The notes: generated by a model from the letters alone, not told the origin. Positions 26,460 to 34,752 are shown, numbered from the stretch's first letter. The stretch is DNA of 64,000 nucleotides from Lichenihabitans sp033947565 (GCF_033947565.1 NZ_JARPVX010000009.1:1-64000), one strand, 5' to 3'. Program-made: numbers and translations.

Positions 26460-27184
26460 GCGGCCCCGAGCCGGACATCGCCGCAGCGGCGCTGCGGGAC
26501 GACGCCCAGCACCTTCTGCTGGTCGACGACGACCGCCGCATCCGCGAATTGCTGGCCCGTTTCGTGGCCAAGGACGGCTATCGGGTGACGCTCGCCGGCA
26601 ATGCCGACGAGGCCTGGAGCCATCTGAAACATTTCGCCTTCGACCTGATCGTGCTCGACGCCATGATGCCCGGGCAGAACGGCTTCGATTTCGCGACCGA
26701 ACTGCGCCGCGCCTCGGATGTGCCGATCCTGATGCTGACCGCCAGGGCCGAGGCGGACGACAAGGTGCGGGGCTTCGAGGCGGGCGTCGACGACTACCTG
26801 ACGAAGCCCTACGAGCCGCGCGAGCTGCTGCTGCGCATCGCCTCGATCCTGCGTCGCGCCGTGCCCCGCGCCGCGCCGCGTGCCAACGGCCAGGCGGTGC
26901 GGTTCGGTGATTTCGTGTTCGAGGTCGAGCGGGGCGAGTTGCGGCAGGGCGACGCCGGCGTGCGGATCAGCGAGCGCGAGCGCGAAATCCTGACCGTGCT
27001 GGCGGCGGCTCGTGGCGACACCGTTTCGCGCGAAGCGCTGGGGGCCTCCGGCGAATCCGCCAACGAACGCACGATCGACGTGCAGATCAACCGGCTGCGC
27101 CGCAAGATCGAGCGCGATCCCGCCGAGCCCTTGTTGCTGCAGACTGTGAGGGGGATGGGCTATCGCCTCGTTGTCGACCTCTGA
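26456..27184 (+). CDS. OmpR-family DNA-binding response regulator (PetR-like context)
   Basis: Two-component output regulator of 242 residues. The receiver (about 20-135) has the acidic pair in LLVDDDRR, the phosphoacceptor Asp in LIVLDAMMPG (about 68), Thr in MLTARAE and Lys in LTKPYEP. The C-terminal winged helix (about 150-240) ends in RTIDVQINRLRRKIE and VRGMGYRL. Start is the GTG at 26456, overlapping the marR stop as GTGA. The sensor kinase follows directly and is the likely partner. Confidence 0.93.
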   Translation: MSGPEPDIAAAALRDDAQHLLLVDDDRRIRELLARFVAKDGYRVTLAGNADEAWSHLKHFAFDLIVLDAMMPGQNGFDFATELRRASDVPILMLTARAEADDKVRGFEAGVDDYLTKPYEPRELLLRIASILRRAVPRAAPRANGQAVRFGDFVFEVERGELRQGDAGVRISEREREILTVLAAARGDTVSREALGASGESANERTIDVQINRLRRKIERDPAEPLLLQTVRGMGYRLVVDL

Positions 27185-27200
27185 GGCCCGCCCACGGCGC

Positions 27201-28559
27201 ATGTCCCGGCTGCTGCTGCGCGACCTGTGGCGGGGCTGGACCTCCGCCAAGCGTCGCTTCGCCGACTGGATGCCGAAGAGGCTTTATTCCCGGGCGCTGT
27301 TGATCGTCGTGATCCCGGTGGTGCTGCTGCAATGCGTGATCGCCTATTTCTTCATGGAACGGCATTGGCAGGCCGTCACCTACCGGCTGTCGGTTGCCCT
27401 TACGCAGGACATTGCGGCGCTGGTCGACCTGCACCGCAGCCTGCCGGCCGACGGCACCGACGACACCCTGGAGCGCATCGCCTTCGAACGCCTGGGGCTC
27501 GACGTCGATGTGCTGCCGAAGCAGCCCTTGCCGCCGCCGCTGCCGAAACCGTTCTTTTCGCTGCTCGACAACTCGCTTTCGGCCGAGATTCGCAAGCAGA
27601 TCGGGCTGCCGTTCTGGATCGACACGGTTGGCCGTTCCTCAATGATCGAGATCCGCATCCAGATGGACGATGCGGTGTTGCGCGTCATGGCGCGGCGCAG
27701 CGCCGCTTATGCGTCGAACTCCCACATCTTCCTGCTTTGGATGCTGGCCACCTCGATCGTATTGTTGACGATCGCGATCGCCTTCCTGCGCAACCAGATC
27801 AAGCCGATCCTGCGGTTGGCCGCCGCGGCCGAGAACCTCGGCAAGGGCCGCATGGTCGAGTTCCGGCCGAGCGGCGCGCTCGAGGTGCGGCGCGCCGGCT
27901 ATGCGTTTCTGGAGATGAAGCGGCGCCTCGAGCGGTCGATGGAACAGCGCACCACCATGCTGAACGGGGTGAGCCATGATCTGCGCACCATCCTGACGCG
28001 CTTCAAGCTGTCGTTGGCCTTGATCGGCCAGGGCCCTGACACGGCCGACATGGAGGCCGACGTCGCCGAGATGAACCGCATGTTGGGCGCTTATCTGGCC
28101 TTTGCGCGCGGCGATGCCGGGGAAAGCTCGACGATGGTCGACATCGCGGCCCTGCTCGAGGATCTGCGTCAGGATGCCGGGCGCCATGGCCGCAGCGTGC
28201 AGCTCGAGATCCTCGGGGAAAGCGCCGTGGCGGTGCGGCCCGACGCCTTCAAGCGCTGCCTCGCGAACCTTGTCGGCAACGCCCAACGCTATGGAGGGCG
28301 CGTCGCCATGCGGGCGGTGCGCGACGCCCGCTTCCTGACGATCCATGTCGACGACGACGGTCCCGGCATCCCGCTCGACAAGCGCGACGACGTGTTCCGC
28401 CCGTTCTTCCGCCTCGACGAGGCCCGCAACCAGGATGCCGGCGGCACGGGCCTCGGGCTTGCCATCGCGCGCGACATCGCCCGGTCGCACGGGGGCGACA
28501 TCCAGTTGGGCGAGTCGCCGCTCGGCGGCTTGCGGGCGAGCGTCCGCGTTCCGGTGTGA
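27201..28559 (+). CDS. EnvZ-type sensor histidine kinase
   Basis: Inner-membrane kinase of 452 residues from the ATG at 27201; a TTG at 27171 overlapping the regulator gene is an alternative. Transmembrane helices lie at about 31-51 and 175-197, enclosing a periplasmic sensor of about 120 residues with a proline-rich segment (PLPPPLPKP). A HAMP domain follows, then the dimerisation/phosphoacceptor motif VSHDLRT (His about 259) and an ATPase domain with NLVGNAQRYG, DDDGPGIP and GTGLGLAIARD. It probably phosphorylates the regulator encoded just upstream. The signal is unknown. Confidence 0.92.
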   Translation: MSRLLLRDLWRGWTSAKRRFADWMPKRLYSRALLIVVIPVVLLQCVIAYFFMERHWQAVTYRLSVALTQDIAALVDLHRSLPADGTDDTLERIAFERLGLDVDVLPKQPLPPPLPKPFFSLLDNSLSAEIRKQIGLPFWIDTVGRSSMIEIRIQMDDAVLRVMARRSAAYASNSHIFLLWMLATSIVLLTIAIAFLRNQIKPILRLAAAAENLGKGRMVEFRPSGALEVRRAGYAFLEMKRRLERSMEQRTTMLNGVSHDLRTILTRFKLSLALIGQGPDTADMEADVAEMNRMLGAYLAFARGDAGESSTMVDIAALLEDLRQDAGRHGRSVQLEILGESAVAVRPDAFKRCLANLVGNAQRYGGRVAMRAVRDARFLTIHVDDDGPGIPLDKRDDVFRPFFRLDEARNQDAGGTGLGLAIARDIARSHGGDIQLGESPLGGLRASVRVPV

Positions 28560-28561
28560 GT

Positions 28562-29185
28562 TCAGGGGCTGGTTTGAGCGGCGCCGTGTTCCGCCGCGAT
28601 CGCGTCGGTGGCGATGCGGTCGAGCACGTCTCCCGGCAGGTCGAGGCCCGACAATTGCCAGGTGAGGCCGCTCAGGCGGAGATGGATGCCATAGGCGCCG
28701 TCGGACCCCGCCGTCGCCGGCACCGACAGGCGGAAACTCAACAGCCCGTCGTAGAAGGAATGGAGAACCACATCGGCCAGATGCCCATCGTAGAGCGCCG
28801 ACAAGCTCGGCACCTCGCGATTGATGGCGATCTGCCGGTCGCCGATCGTCAGCGCGCCGATGCGTCCCTGCCCGAGCAGCGTTGCGATCGCGTCCGGGGT
28901 CAGCAACTGATCGAGGTAGGGCGATGCCACCGAGGCGCCGACCGCCGTCGCGAGGCCGCGCTGAAAGCCGCCCATGTGGTCGCCGCGCCCGCTTTTCGCC
29001 AGATAGGCAGCAACGATCTGACGGGCCAGGGAGCGCTTCAGCGCGGGCTCATTCAGGCGCGCCGCCACCGCGGTCGTGTCGTGCCGCAAGGCCGCCTGGG
29101 CCAGCGAATAAGCGCCCAGATAGGGCCAGATCCAGACCGCGGCCGCCAAGGCGAGGATGGCTGCGACAATTCCGATACGGCGCAT
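28562..29185 (-). CDS. DUF2939 family protein with N-terminal membrane anchor
   Basis: A 207-residue protein. One N-terminal hydrophobic helix (GIVAAILALAAAVWIWPYL) is followed by the YSLAQAALRHDTTAVAARLN region typical of DUF2939, then a periplasmic domain with no catalytic motif that I can name. It ends two bases from the convergent kinase gene and is divergent from the DUF1624 gene. Function of the family is unknown. Confidence 0.82.
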   Translation of the reverse strand: MRRIGIVAAILALAAAVWIWPYLGAYSLAQAALRHDTTAVAARLNEPALKRSLARQIVAAYLAKSGRGDHMGGFQRGLATAVGASVASPYLDQLLTPDAIATLLGQGRIGALTIGDRQIAINREVPSLSALYDGHLADVVLHSFYDGLLSFRLSVPATAGSDGAYGIHLRLSGLTWQLSGLDLPGDVLDRIATDAIAAEHGAAQTSP

Positions 29186-29253
29186 GGGGCCCGACCCGTC
29201 GATCCTGCGGCCGCGCCCGTCGCGACCCTTCGCATCCTGGCTGCGGCTCGACC

Positions 29254-30294
29254 GTGACGGCGAGCCATGTTGACAGGACGCGCCTCCCTGCGGGGGAGAC
29301 GTGTCAATCCCAAGGCGACCCTGGGGCAGGGGCCGGACGCCTCCCCTGGCTCGACGCCGCACGTGGCTGTGCCCTGCTGGGTATGCTGGCCTATCACGCC
29401 GCATGGGACCTGCACGCTTTCGGGCTTCTGGCCCTCGATCCCGGCGCCGCGCTGCCCTGGCGCATTCTGGGTCACGGCGTAGCGGGTGCCTTTCTGCTGG
29501 TGTCGGGCATCAGTCTCGGCGTCGCTCGGCTGCGGGGCGTGACGATGGGCCGAATGGCGTCGCGCCTCGCCCGGGTCGGGGTTTGCGCACTGTTGGTCAC
29601 GGGCGCCACCCTGGTTCTGTCGCCGTCGGCGCCGGTCTGGTTCGGCATCCTGCATTGCATCGCCGTCACCAGCCTGTGCGCCCTTATGGCGATCCGGATG
29701 CGCACCCCCGTGCTGCTGGGGTTGGCCGGAGTGGCCACGCTGGCGCCTCTGCTGGTCCGGCTTCCGCTCGGAACCGGCTGGGCCTGGACGGGTCTCACGG
29801 CCAACCTTCCGGCGAGCCTCGATTTCCGCCCGACACTGCCTTGGCTCGGGGTCGTCCTGGCCGGACTGGCGGTGGGCCGCTCCCGTTGGCCTTGGCGCCT
29901 CGCTGCCGTGCTGGCGCGCGTGCCTGACAGGCCTGCATGGGTCGGTGGCGCGCTCCGTTGGAGCGGCCGGCACTCGCTTGGGCTCTACCTCGTGCATCAA
30001 CCCGTGCTGGTCGGGGCCCTGATGCTGGGGTTGGGAACGGGATGGCCGTCGACCCCGGTCGATCCCCTGCGCGATCCCGCCGACGCCGCGGCGTTTCTCC
30101 AGCAGTGCCGCCGCCAATGCGGCCTCACGGGCGGCGATGCCGCACTGTGCCTATCGACATGCCACTGCGTCCTGACGCGGGCCCTGACTGCAGCCCAGAC
30201 GACCCGAATAATGCTCGATGCCTCGAAGATCGGCGCCGCGGTGGCGGCCTGCCGCCCGGTCGAGCCGGACGCGGCACCGAGACTGCGACAGTAG
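29254..30294 (+). CDS. DUF1624 / heparan-alpha-glucosaminide N-acetyltransferase-like membrane protein
   Basis: An integral membrane protein of about 346 residues with eight or more hydrophobic segments. LPWLDAARGCALLGMLAYHAAWDL contains the membrane His expected of this acyltransferase family; RHSLGLYLVHQPVLV near the end is also typical. The last 80 residues hold a cytosine-unrelated Cys cluster, CRRQC and CLSTCHC, resembling a twin CX3C motif. The GTG at 29254 is the best start available but has no clear ribosome site. The acyl donor and acceptor are unknown. Confidence 0.82.
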   Translation: MTASHVDRTRLPAGETCQSQGDPGAGAGRLPWLDAARGCALLGMLAYHAAWDLHAFGLLALDPGAALPWRILGHGVAGAFLLVSGISLGVARLRGVTMGRMASRLARVGVCALLVTGATLVLSPSAPVWFGILHCIAVTSLCALMAIRMRTPVLLGLAGVATLAPLLVRLPLGTGWAWTGLTANLPASLDFRPTLPWLGVVLAGLAVGRSRWPWRLAAVLARVPDRPAWVGGALRWSGRHSLGLYLVHQPVLVGALMLGLGTGWPSTPVDPLRDPADAAAFLQQCRRQCGLTGGDAALCLSTCHCVLTRALTAAQTTRIMLDASKIGAAVAACRPVEPDAAPRLRQ

Positions 30295-30302
30295 GCGATC
30301 GA

Positions 30303-30581
30303 TCAGCCGGCGCTGGTCTTACCGTCGAGCTGCTTCATCAGTTCGAGGAACCGGTCAGGCACGGGCTGCTTGGCCACATCGTCGAACACCGCCCTCAGCT
30401 GACGGCCGATAAACTGATGCATGTCGGCCGAGACCGGCCTCAACTCGGTCGGCGCATCATCGGAAGTGCCCGTGCCGGCGACGGTCGGAAGGGTCGGGGT
30501 CGAGCCGGTGGCAGAAGCATCCGCGGCTTGCTGATTGGCAAACCCGCCTTCCTGCGATCCGCCCTCGTTGTTATCCCTCAT
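30303..30581 (-). CDS. nepR: Anti-sigma factor NepR of the general stress response
   Basis: Small protein (92 residues) that holds the ECF sigma factor EcfG inactive until phosphorylated PhyR binds it. A disordered acidic N-terminus is followed by the conserved core IGRQLRAVFDDVAKQPVPDR and FLELMKQLD. I start at the ATG at 30581, with GGAG nine bases upstream. A longer frame to 30698 would begin inside the -10 element of its EcfG promoter and cannot be right. phyR is divergent. No ecfG gene is adjacent, so the sigma factor must be encoded elsewhere. Confidence 0.92.
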   Translation of the reverse strand: MRDNNEGGSQEGGFANQQAADASATGSTPTLPTVAGTGTSDDAPTELRPVSADMHQFIGRQLRAVFDDVAKQPVPDRFLELMKQLDGKTSAG

Positions 30582-30696
30582 TCCAACCTGCTCCAAACCG
30601 ACCCGCGCCGAACCTTGCGACGACGCCGTCCATGACCTATCCTGCGACCTGACGCGAACGGTGGTGACGGAAGACCGCTCGCGTCGATGCTTGTTC

Positions 30697-30721
30697 AACG
30701 CAGCGCTAAAAAGAGAGTTCC
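30697..30721 (-). promoter_or_regulatory. EcfG-type promoter of nepR
   Basis: On the minus strand, GGAAC at 30721-30717 and CGTT at 30700-30697 are separated by exactly 16 bases, the EcfG consensus. Transcription would begin near 30690 and give a leader of about 109 bases before nepR. Its -35 element is 6 bases from that of the phyR promoter. Confidence 0.88.
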
Positions 30722-30727
30722 GCGTTT

Positions 30728-30752
30728 GGAACCTCTTCTGTCGTTTTTCGTT
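30728..30752 (+). promoter_or_regulatory. EcfG-type promoter of phyR
   Basis: GGAAC at 30728-30732 and CGTT at 30749-30752 with a 16-base spacer match the general-stress sigma factor consensus. The start would be near 30759, about 30 bases before the phyR ATG. This implies positive feedback: EcfG drives both its activator PhyR and its inhibitor NepR. Confidence 0.88.
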
Positions 30753-30788
30753 GGGTCAGGGGTAGTTTTACCTCCGAGAGAGTTGTTG

Positions 30789-31610
30789 ATGTCGATATCG
30801 CAGGCGATTGCGCCCCATCTGCCGCATCTGCGCCGCTTTGCGCGTGCGCTCACCGGAAGTCAGCGGAGTGGCGACGCCTATGTGGTCGAAACCCTGGAGG
30901 CGATCGTCGCCGATCCTGAAGGCTTCGAGGCTGGCGACGATCCGCGCACGGCGCTGTACCGGCTGTTTTTGAAACTTTGGGGTGCCGTGGCGGTGAACAG
31001 CGCCCCGGATTCCGGCGCCGATGCGGCCGACGATGGAGGTACGGGGCGGCGGCTCGAGGCGATCTCGCTTCGCCCCCGCATTGCGCTGCTGCTCACCGCC
31101 CTCGAGGGTTTCTCGGTCGAGCAGGCCGCCAAGGCCCTCGAATGCGCGCCCAGCGATCTCAAGGGTTATCTCGATCGCGCCAATTCGGAAATCGCCGCTC
31201 AGATCGCCACCGATGTGCTGATCATCGAGGATGAGCCGCTGATTGCGCTCGACTTGCAGAACCTCGTGGAAGAGCTCGGCCACCGCGTCATCGACGTGGC
31301 TCGAACCCACCGCGAGGCGCTGGCGGCGATCCAGACCCAAGCCCAGCCGGGCCTGATCTTGGCCGATATCCAGCTCGCCGATGGCAGTTCCGGGTTGGAG
31401 GCCGTCAACGAGATTCTGGAAAGCTTCGAGGTGCCGGTGGTGTTCATCACCGCCTATCCGGAGCGGTTCCTCACCGGTGCGCCCCCCGAGCCGGCCTTCC
31501 TGATCGCCAAGCCGTTCAGCGTGGACACTTTGCGTGCCGTGATCAGCCAGGTGCTGTTTTTCGATCGCAAGAGCCGGCGTCGTGGCCCGTCGAGCGCCCT
31601 TTCGGCCTGA
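30789..31610 (+). CDS. phyR: General stress response regulator PhyR
   Basis: Anti-anti-sigma response regulator (273 residues). The N-terminal half (about 1-135) is an EcfG-like sigma mimic with degenerate sigma2 and sigma4 regions, and the C-terminal half is a receiver of the FATGUY type, with DVLIIEDEPLIALDL, phosphoacceptor Asp in LILADIQL (about 192), FITAYPERF and AKPF. When phosphorylated, it sequesters NepR and frees EcfG. It is divergent from nepR. No PhyK-type HWE/HisKA2 kinase is next to it. Confidence 0.95.
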   Translation: MSISQAIAPHLPHLRRFARALTGSQRSGDAYVVETLEAIVADPEGFEAGDDPRTALYRLFLKLWGAVAVNSAPDSGADAADDGGTGRRLEAISLRPRIALLLTALEGFSVEQAAKALECAPSDLKGYLDRANSEIAAQIATDVLIIEDEPLIALDLQNLVEELGHRVIDVARTHREALAAIQTQAQPGLILADIQLADGSSGLEAVNEILESFEVPVVFITAYPERFLTGAPPEPAFLIAKPFSVDTLRAVISQVLFFDRKSRRRGPSSALSA

Positions 31611-31621
31611 CATGCGTCTTC

Positions 31622-31645
31622 TCCGGCGGGCGCTGTCCCGCCGGA
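31622..31645 (+). terminator. Hairpin after phyR
   Basis: Perfect 9-bp stem TCCGGCGGG / CCCGCCGGA with a 6-base loop, 11 bases after the phyR stop. It lacks a T-run. Confidence 0.5.
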
Positions 31646-31810
31646 TATCGGGATGGTCGCAGTCTGAGCGTGCCCAGGCGTGATCTTCATCCGCCTGCCG
31701 ATCCTTACCGCGTCTTTTCGTATCCGAGCCAGGCGACGTCATCGCTGCTTTGACCGAAGAGGCCTCGCTGTGGTTCCCTTTTGCCGGGACTTCACGCCGC
31801 CTGCTCGAGC

Positions 31811-31851
31811 AAAAGCCCGCGACGGCTAGGGGCTGCCGTCACGGGCTCTTT
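31811..31851. terminator. Bidirectional hairpin with A- and T-tracts, no adjacent gene
   Basis: Arms at 31814-31826 and 31835-31847 form a 13-bp stem with one mismatch and an 8-base loop. It is preceded by AAAA and followed by CTTT, the layout of a rho-independent terminator on either strand. It lies about 200 bases after phyR and 330 before the YbjN gene, so it may close a long phyR 3' UTR or an independent RNA. Confidence 0.6.
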
Positions 31852-32177
31852 GGCGCGGTCTGGAAGATGGGAGGGGAATACATCGTCCCGCCCGCGTTAG
31901 CCAAACGTCAGCCCAACCCACAAGTTCCGATGTCCGCGCGACCGTTGCTGCGACCTCTGTCCACAAGCGCGGACCGCCCGACATGATCGCAGCCGTGCAA
32001 TCGCCGCGAAGTTGGGTCTATAGTCGAACACGTGTGATTCGCAGATCCGCCAAAGATAAAAGGGCGATTTGCAAGTCAGTCCCAGGTTTATGTGTGCGAT
32101 TTCTGGGTTTTGCGATCCTGGGTCCATACGCCGGCTTGGGGCCTGTGCGTCGGCGCTTAAGTTCGGATCCCTTGTTT

Positions 32178-32678
32178 ATGTCGCTGCATCACTTCGAATC
32201 CGAGCGCACCGAGCATCCCGTCGATGTGGTCGAGCGGATCGCCGCCATGCACGACTGGAACTTCGATCGGGACGATCGCGACGAGATCTCCATTTCCGTC
32301 GCGGGTAAACTGTCGGACCTGCATGTGGCCTTCACCTGGCTGCCGGATCTCGAGGCCCTGCATGTCGGGTGTGCCTTCGACCTGAAGGTGCCTGACCGGC
32401 GGCGCGCCGAAATCCTGCTGCTGATCTCCGCCATCAACGAACACCTGTGGATCGGACATTTCGATCTGTGGTCGGGCGAAGATGTCGTGATGTTTCGCCA
32501 TTCCCTGCTGATGGCCGGCGGCGCGGACCCGGACGGGCGGCAATGCGAGGCCATTCTGAAGATGGCCGTGACGGCCTGCGATCGTTATTATCAAGCGTTT
32601 CAATTCGTCATCTGGGCCGGCAAGCCGGCGCGCGAGGCCCTCGACAGCGTCATGTTCGAGACCGAAGGCGAGGCCTGA
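32178..32678 (+). CDS. YbjN-domain protein
   Basis: A soluble 166-residue YbjN-family protein, the tir-chaperone-like alpha/beta fold seen in type III secretion chaperones. Characteristic stretches are HPVDVVERIAAMHDWNFDRDD and ERRAEILLLISAINEHLWIGHFDLW-like spacing in the middle. Start is the ATG at 32178. The frame is open upstream to 31983 but that sequence is not protein-like. proC follows after 5 bp, so the two are co-transcribed, an arrangement common in related bacteria. Its molecular role is unknown. Confidence 0.85.
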   Translation: MSLHHFESERTEHPVDVVERIAAMHDWNFDRDDRDEISISVAGKLSDLHVAFTWLPDLEALHVGCAFDLKVPDRRRAEILLLISAINEHLWIGHFDLWSGEDVVMFRHSLLMAGGADPDGRQCEAILKMAVTACDRYYQAFQFVIWAGKPAREALDSVMFETEGEA

Positions 32679-32683
32679 GCTCG

Positions 32684-33514
32684 ATGATCGGCTCGCTTCT
32701 GGCGGACCTCGATGGCCCTGTGGTCCTGGTCGGGGCAGGGCATATGGGCGGCGCGCTCCTGGCAGGTTGGCTCGATTCGGGTGCGCCAGCCGACCGGATC
32801 GTCGTGGTGGATCCCGGGATCGGGGAAACGCGGGCGGCGGAACTCACGGCCCATGGCGTGCGGCTCAATGCGCGCGATGTCGGGCCGGCGGGTCTTCTGG
32901 TGCTGGCCATCAAACCCCAACAGGTCGATGCGGCGGCCCTGGCGCTTCGTCCCTTCGTCGGCCCGAACACCATCCTGGTGTCGGTCGTGGCTGGCAGGAC
33001 GATCGCTGACCTGCGGCAATCCTTGCCGGGCGCTGCCCTGGTGGTGCGGGCGATGCCCAACACGCCCGCGGCGATCCGGCAGGGCATCACCGGGGTCGCG
33101 GCGGAGGCCCATGCGGATGTCCGGCAACGGGCGGTCGTGCAGGCGCTGCTCGAAGCCGTCGGCCGCGTCGAATGGCTGCCGCGCGAAGACCTGATCGACG
33201 CCGTGACGGCCGTGTCCGGGTCGGGCCCCGCTTATGTGTTTCTGCTGGCCGAGTGTTTGGCCGAGGCCGGGGTCGCGGCGGGGCTCGATGCGCCGACGGC
33301 GGCCCGCCTGGCCCGGGCCACCGTCGAGGGTGCCGCAGCCTTGATGGCGGCACGACCCGAGTCCGAACCCGAGCTGCTGCGCCGCAACGTCACTTCGCCG
33401 GGCGGCACAACGGCCGCGGCCTTGGCGGTTCTGACCGGCGAGGCCGGTCTGCATCCCTTGATGGAGCGTGCCGTGGCGGCCGCCAAGCAAAGGGCGACCG
33501 CACTGTCGCGCTGA
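32684..33514 (+). CDS. proC: Pyrroline-5-carboxylate reductase ProC
   Basis: Last enzyme of proline synthesis: reduces pyrroline 5-carboxylate with NAD(P)H. The 276-residue product has the Rossmann motif VGAGHMGGALLAGW at its N-terminus, IKPQQVD and the family signature SGSGPAYVF, with NVTSPGGTTAAAL near the end. It starts five bases after the YbjN gene. The length fits the family. Confidence 0.95.
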   Translation: MIGSLLADLDGPVVLVGAGHMGGALLAGWLDSGAPADRIVVVDPGIGETRAAELTAHGVRLNARDVGPAGLLVLAIKPQQVDAAALALRPFVGPNTILVSVVAGRTIADLRQSLPGAALVVRAMPNTPAAIRQGITGVAAEAHADVRQRAVVQALLEAVGRVEWLPREDLIDAVTAVSGSGPAYVFLLAECLAEAGVAAGLDAPTAARLARATVEGAAALMAARPESEPELLRRNVTSPGGTTAAALAVLTGEAGLHPLMERAVAAAKQRATALSR

Positions 33515-33593
33515 CCTTGCGGCGGCATGGCTCTTGATGTGCCGTGACGTTCGGCTCAAGTTCGACGGAGTGACTCCTCCGGAAAGCGACCTC

Positions 33594-34358
33594 ATGTCCG
33601 ATCAGCGTAACGAGACGACGGATACCTCAGCGATCGTCAACGACGATCCGGCTCCGGTCGCCAGCGCCCCCCGTCCGTCGCCCCGTGATGCCATCATCGA
33701 GGCCCTGTTCGAGCTCGCGGCCGAACGGGAATGGAAGGACATCTCGGTGTCGCAGATCGCCGAGCGGGCCAATCTGTCGCTGGCCGACTTCCGCGATGCG
33801 TTTCCGTCCAAGGGCGCCGTCCTCGGCGGCTTCTCGCGCAAGATCGATCAAGCCGTGCTGCGGCAGAACACCAACGACCTGAAGGACGAGACCCCGAAGG
33901 AGCGTTTGTTCGACGTGCTGATGCGCCGGCTCGACGCGATGGCACCCTACCGGCTCGGACTGCAGGGCGTCGCCGACTGGCTGCGTCGCGATCCGGTCGC
34001 GGCGGCGGCGATGAACCGGCCGGCCCTCAACTCCATGCGGTTCATGCTCGAGGCGTCGGGCATCAACACCGAAGGTCAGGCCGGGACGCTGAAGACCCAA
34101 GGGCTGGTGCTGGCCTGGAGCCGGGTCGTGTCGGTCTGGCTGCGCGACGAAGATCCCGGATTGGCCGCCACCATGGCGGCGCTCGATCGGGAGCTGACCC
34201 GCGGCGAAACCCTGGCCAGCCGGGTCGACGACCTCGAGCGGCTGGCGACGCCGTTGCGCCTGTTGGCCGAAGGTCTGATGAGCGTCGGCAAGCGGGCTCG
34301 GGGCGGTGCAACGGAGGCCGGTAAGGGCTTCGACGCGGATGTGGCGCCGACACCATGA
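33594..34358 (+). CDS. TetR-like regulator (COQ9-type C-terminus possible)
   Basis: A 254-residue protein with an N-terminal TetR-type helix-turn-helix (about 30-75: DAIIEALFELAAEREWKDIS, SQIAERANLS, FRDAFPSKGAVL). The C-terminal part is helical, and resembles the all-helical COQ9/TetR ligand domain in layout only. The ATG at 33594 is preferred over upstream codons overlapping proC. It overlaps the downstream tRNA-binding gene by 4 bp. The ligand and targets are unknown. Confidence 0.8.
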   Translation: MSDQRNETTDTSAIVNDDPAPVASAPRPSPRDAIIEALFELAAEREWKDISVSQIAERANLSLADFRDAFPSKGAVLGGFSRKIDQAVLRQNTNDLKDETPKERLFDVLMRRLDAMAPYRLGLQGVADWLRRDPVAAAAMNRPALNSMRFMLEASGINTEGQAGTLKTQGLVLAWSRVVSVWLRDEDPGLAATMAALDRELTRGETLASRVDDLERLATPLRLLAEGLMSVGKRARGGATEAGKGFDADVAPTP

Positions 34359-34708
34359 CGGAGGATGCGGCCGATTTGGCGACGCTGGCGGATTTCGAGC
34401 GCATCGATATCCGGGCCGGTACCATCGTGGCGGCCGAGGCGTTTCCCGAGGCCCGCAAACCTGCCTTCAAGCTGACGATCGACTTTGGTCCTGTGATCGG
34501 CATCCGCAAATCTTCGGCGCAGATCACGACCCATTACCAGCCCTCGACGCTGGTGGGTCGGCAGGTTTGCGCCGTCGTCAATTTTCCACCGCGCCAGATC
34601 GGCCCGTTTCGATCGGACGTGCTGACGCTTGGTCTCGCGGACGGCTCTGGCGGCATCCGCCTCATCGGGGCAGATGCCGCGGTGCCGAACGGAAGCCGCC
34701 TGAGCTGA
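34355..34708 (+). CDS. csaA: CsaA-type tRNA-binding domain protein
   Basis: A 117-residue OB-fold protein of the EMAP/Arc1p/CsaA type. DFERIDIRAGTIVAAEAFPEARKP at the N-terminus and QVCAVVNFPPRQIG in the middle are the conserved strands. In Bacillus, CsaA was described as a secretion chaperone, but the fold binds tRNA in aminoacyl-tRNA synthetase partners. Start overlaps the TetR-like stop as ATGA, implying co-translation. A hairpin follows at 34721. Confidence 0.9.
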   Translation: MTEDAADLATLADFERIDIRAGTIVAAEAFPEARKPAFKLTIDFGPVIGIRKSSAQITTHYQPSTLVGRQVCAVVNFPPRQIGPFRSDVLTLGLADGSGGIRLIGADAAVPNGSRLS

Positions 34709-34720
34709 ACCCCATCACGA

Positions 34721-34752
34721 CGCCGGCCGCTGGAGTGTCGCTGCGGCCGGCG
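34721..34752 (+). terminator. Hairpin after csaA
   Basis: Perfect 10-bp stem CGCCGGCCGC / GCGGCCGGCG with a 12-base loop, 12 bases after csaA. There is no T-run. Confidence 0.5.

Larger units (their letters stand above)
31611..32177. other. 567-bp gap between phyR and the YbjN gene; no convincing gene
   Basis: The gap holds two hairpins (31622-31645 and 31811-31851, listed separately) and the upstream region of the YbjN gene. Open frames such as 31750-31986 have Arg/Pro-rich shadow composition. A small RNA ending at the second hairpin is possible but I see no firm promoter. Confidence 0.6.

Noticed and set aside
30582..30698. N-terminal extension of nepR to 131 residues
   Set aside because: The upstream start lies inside the -10 element of its own EcfG promoter and the added residues lack any NepR similarity.
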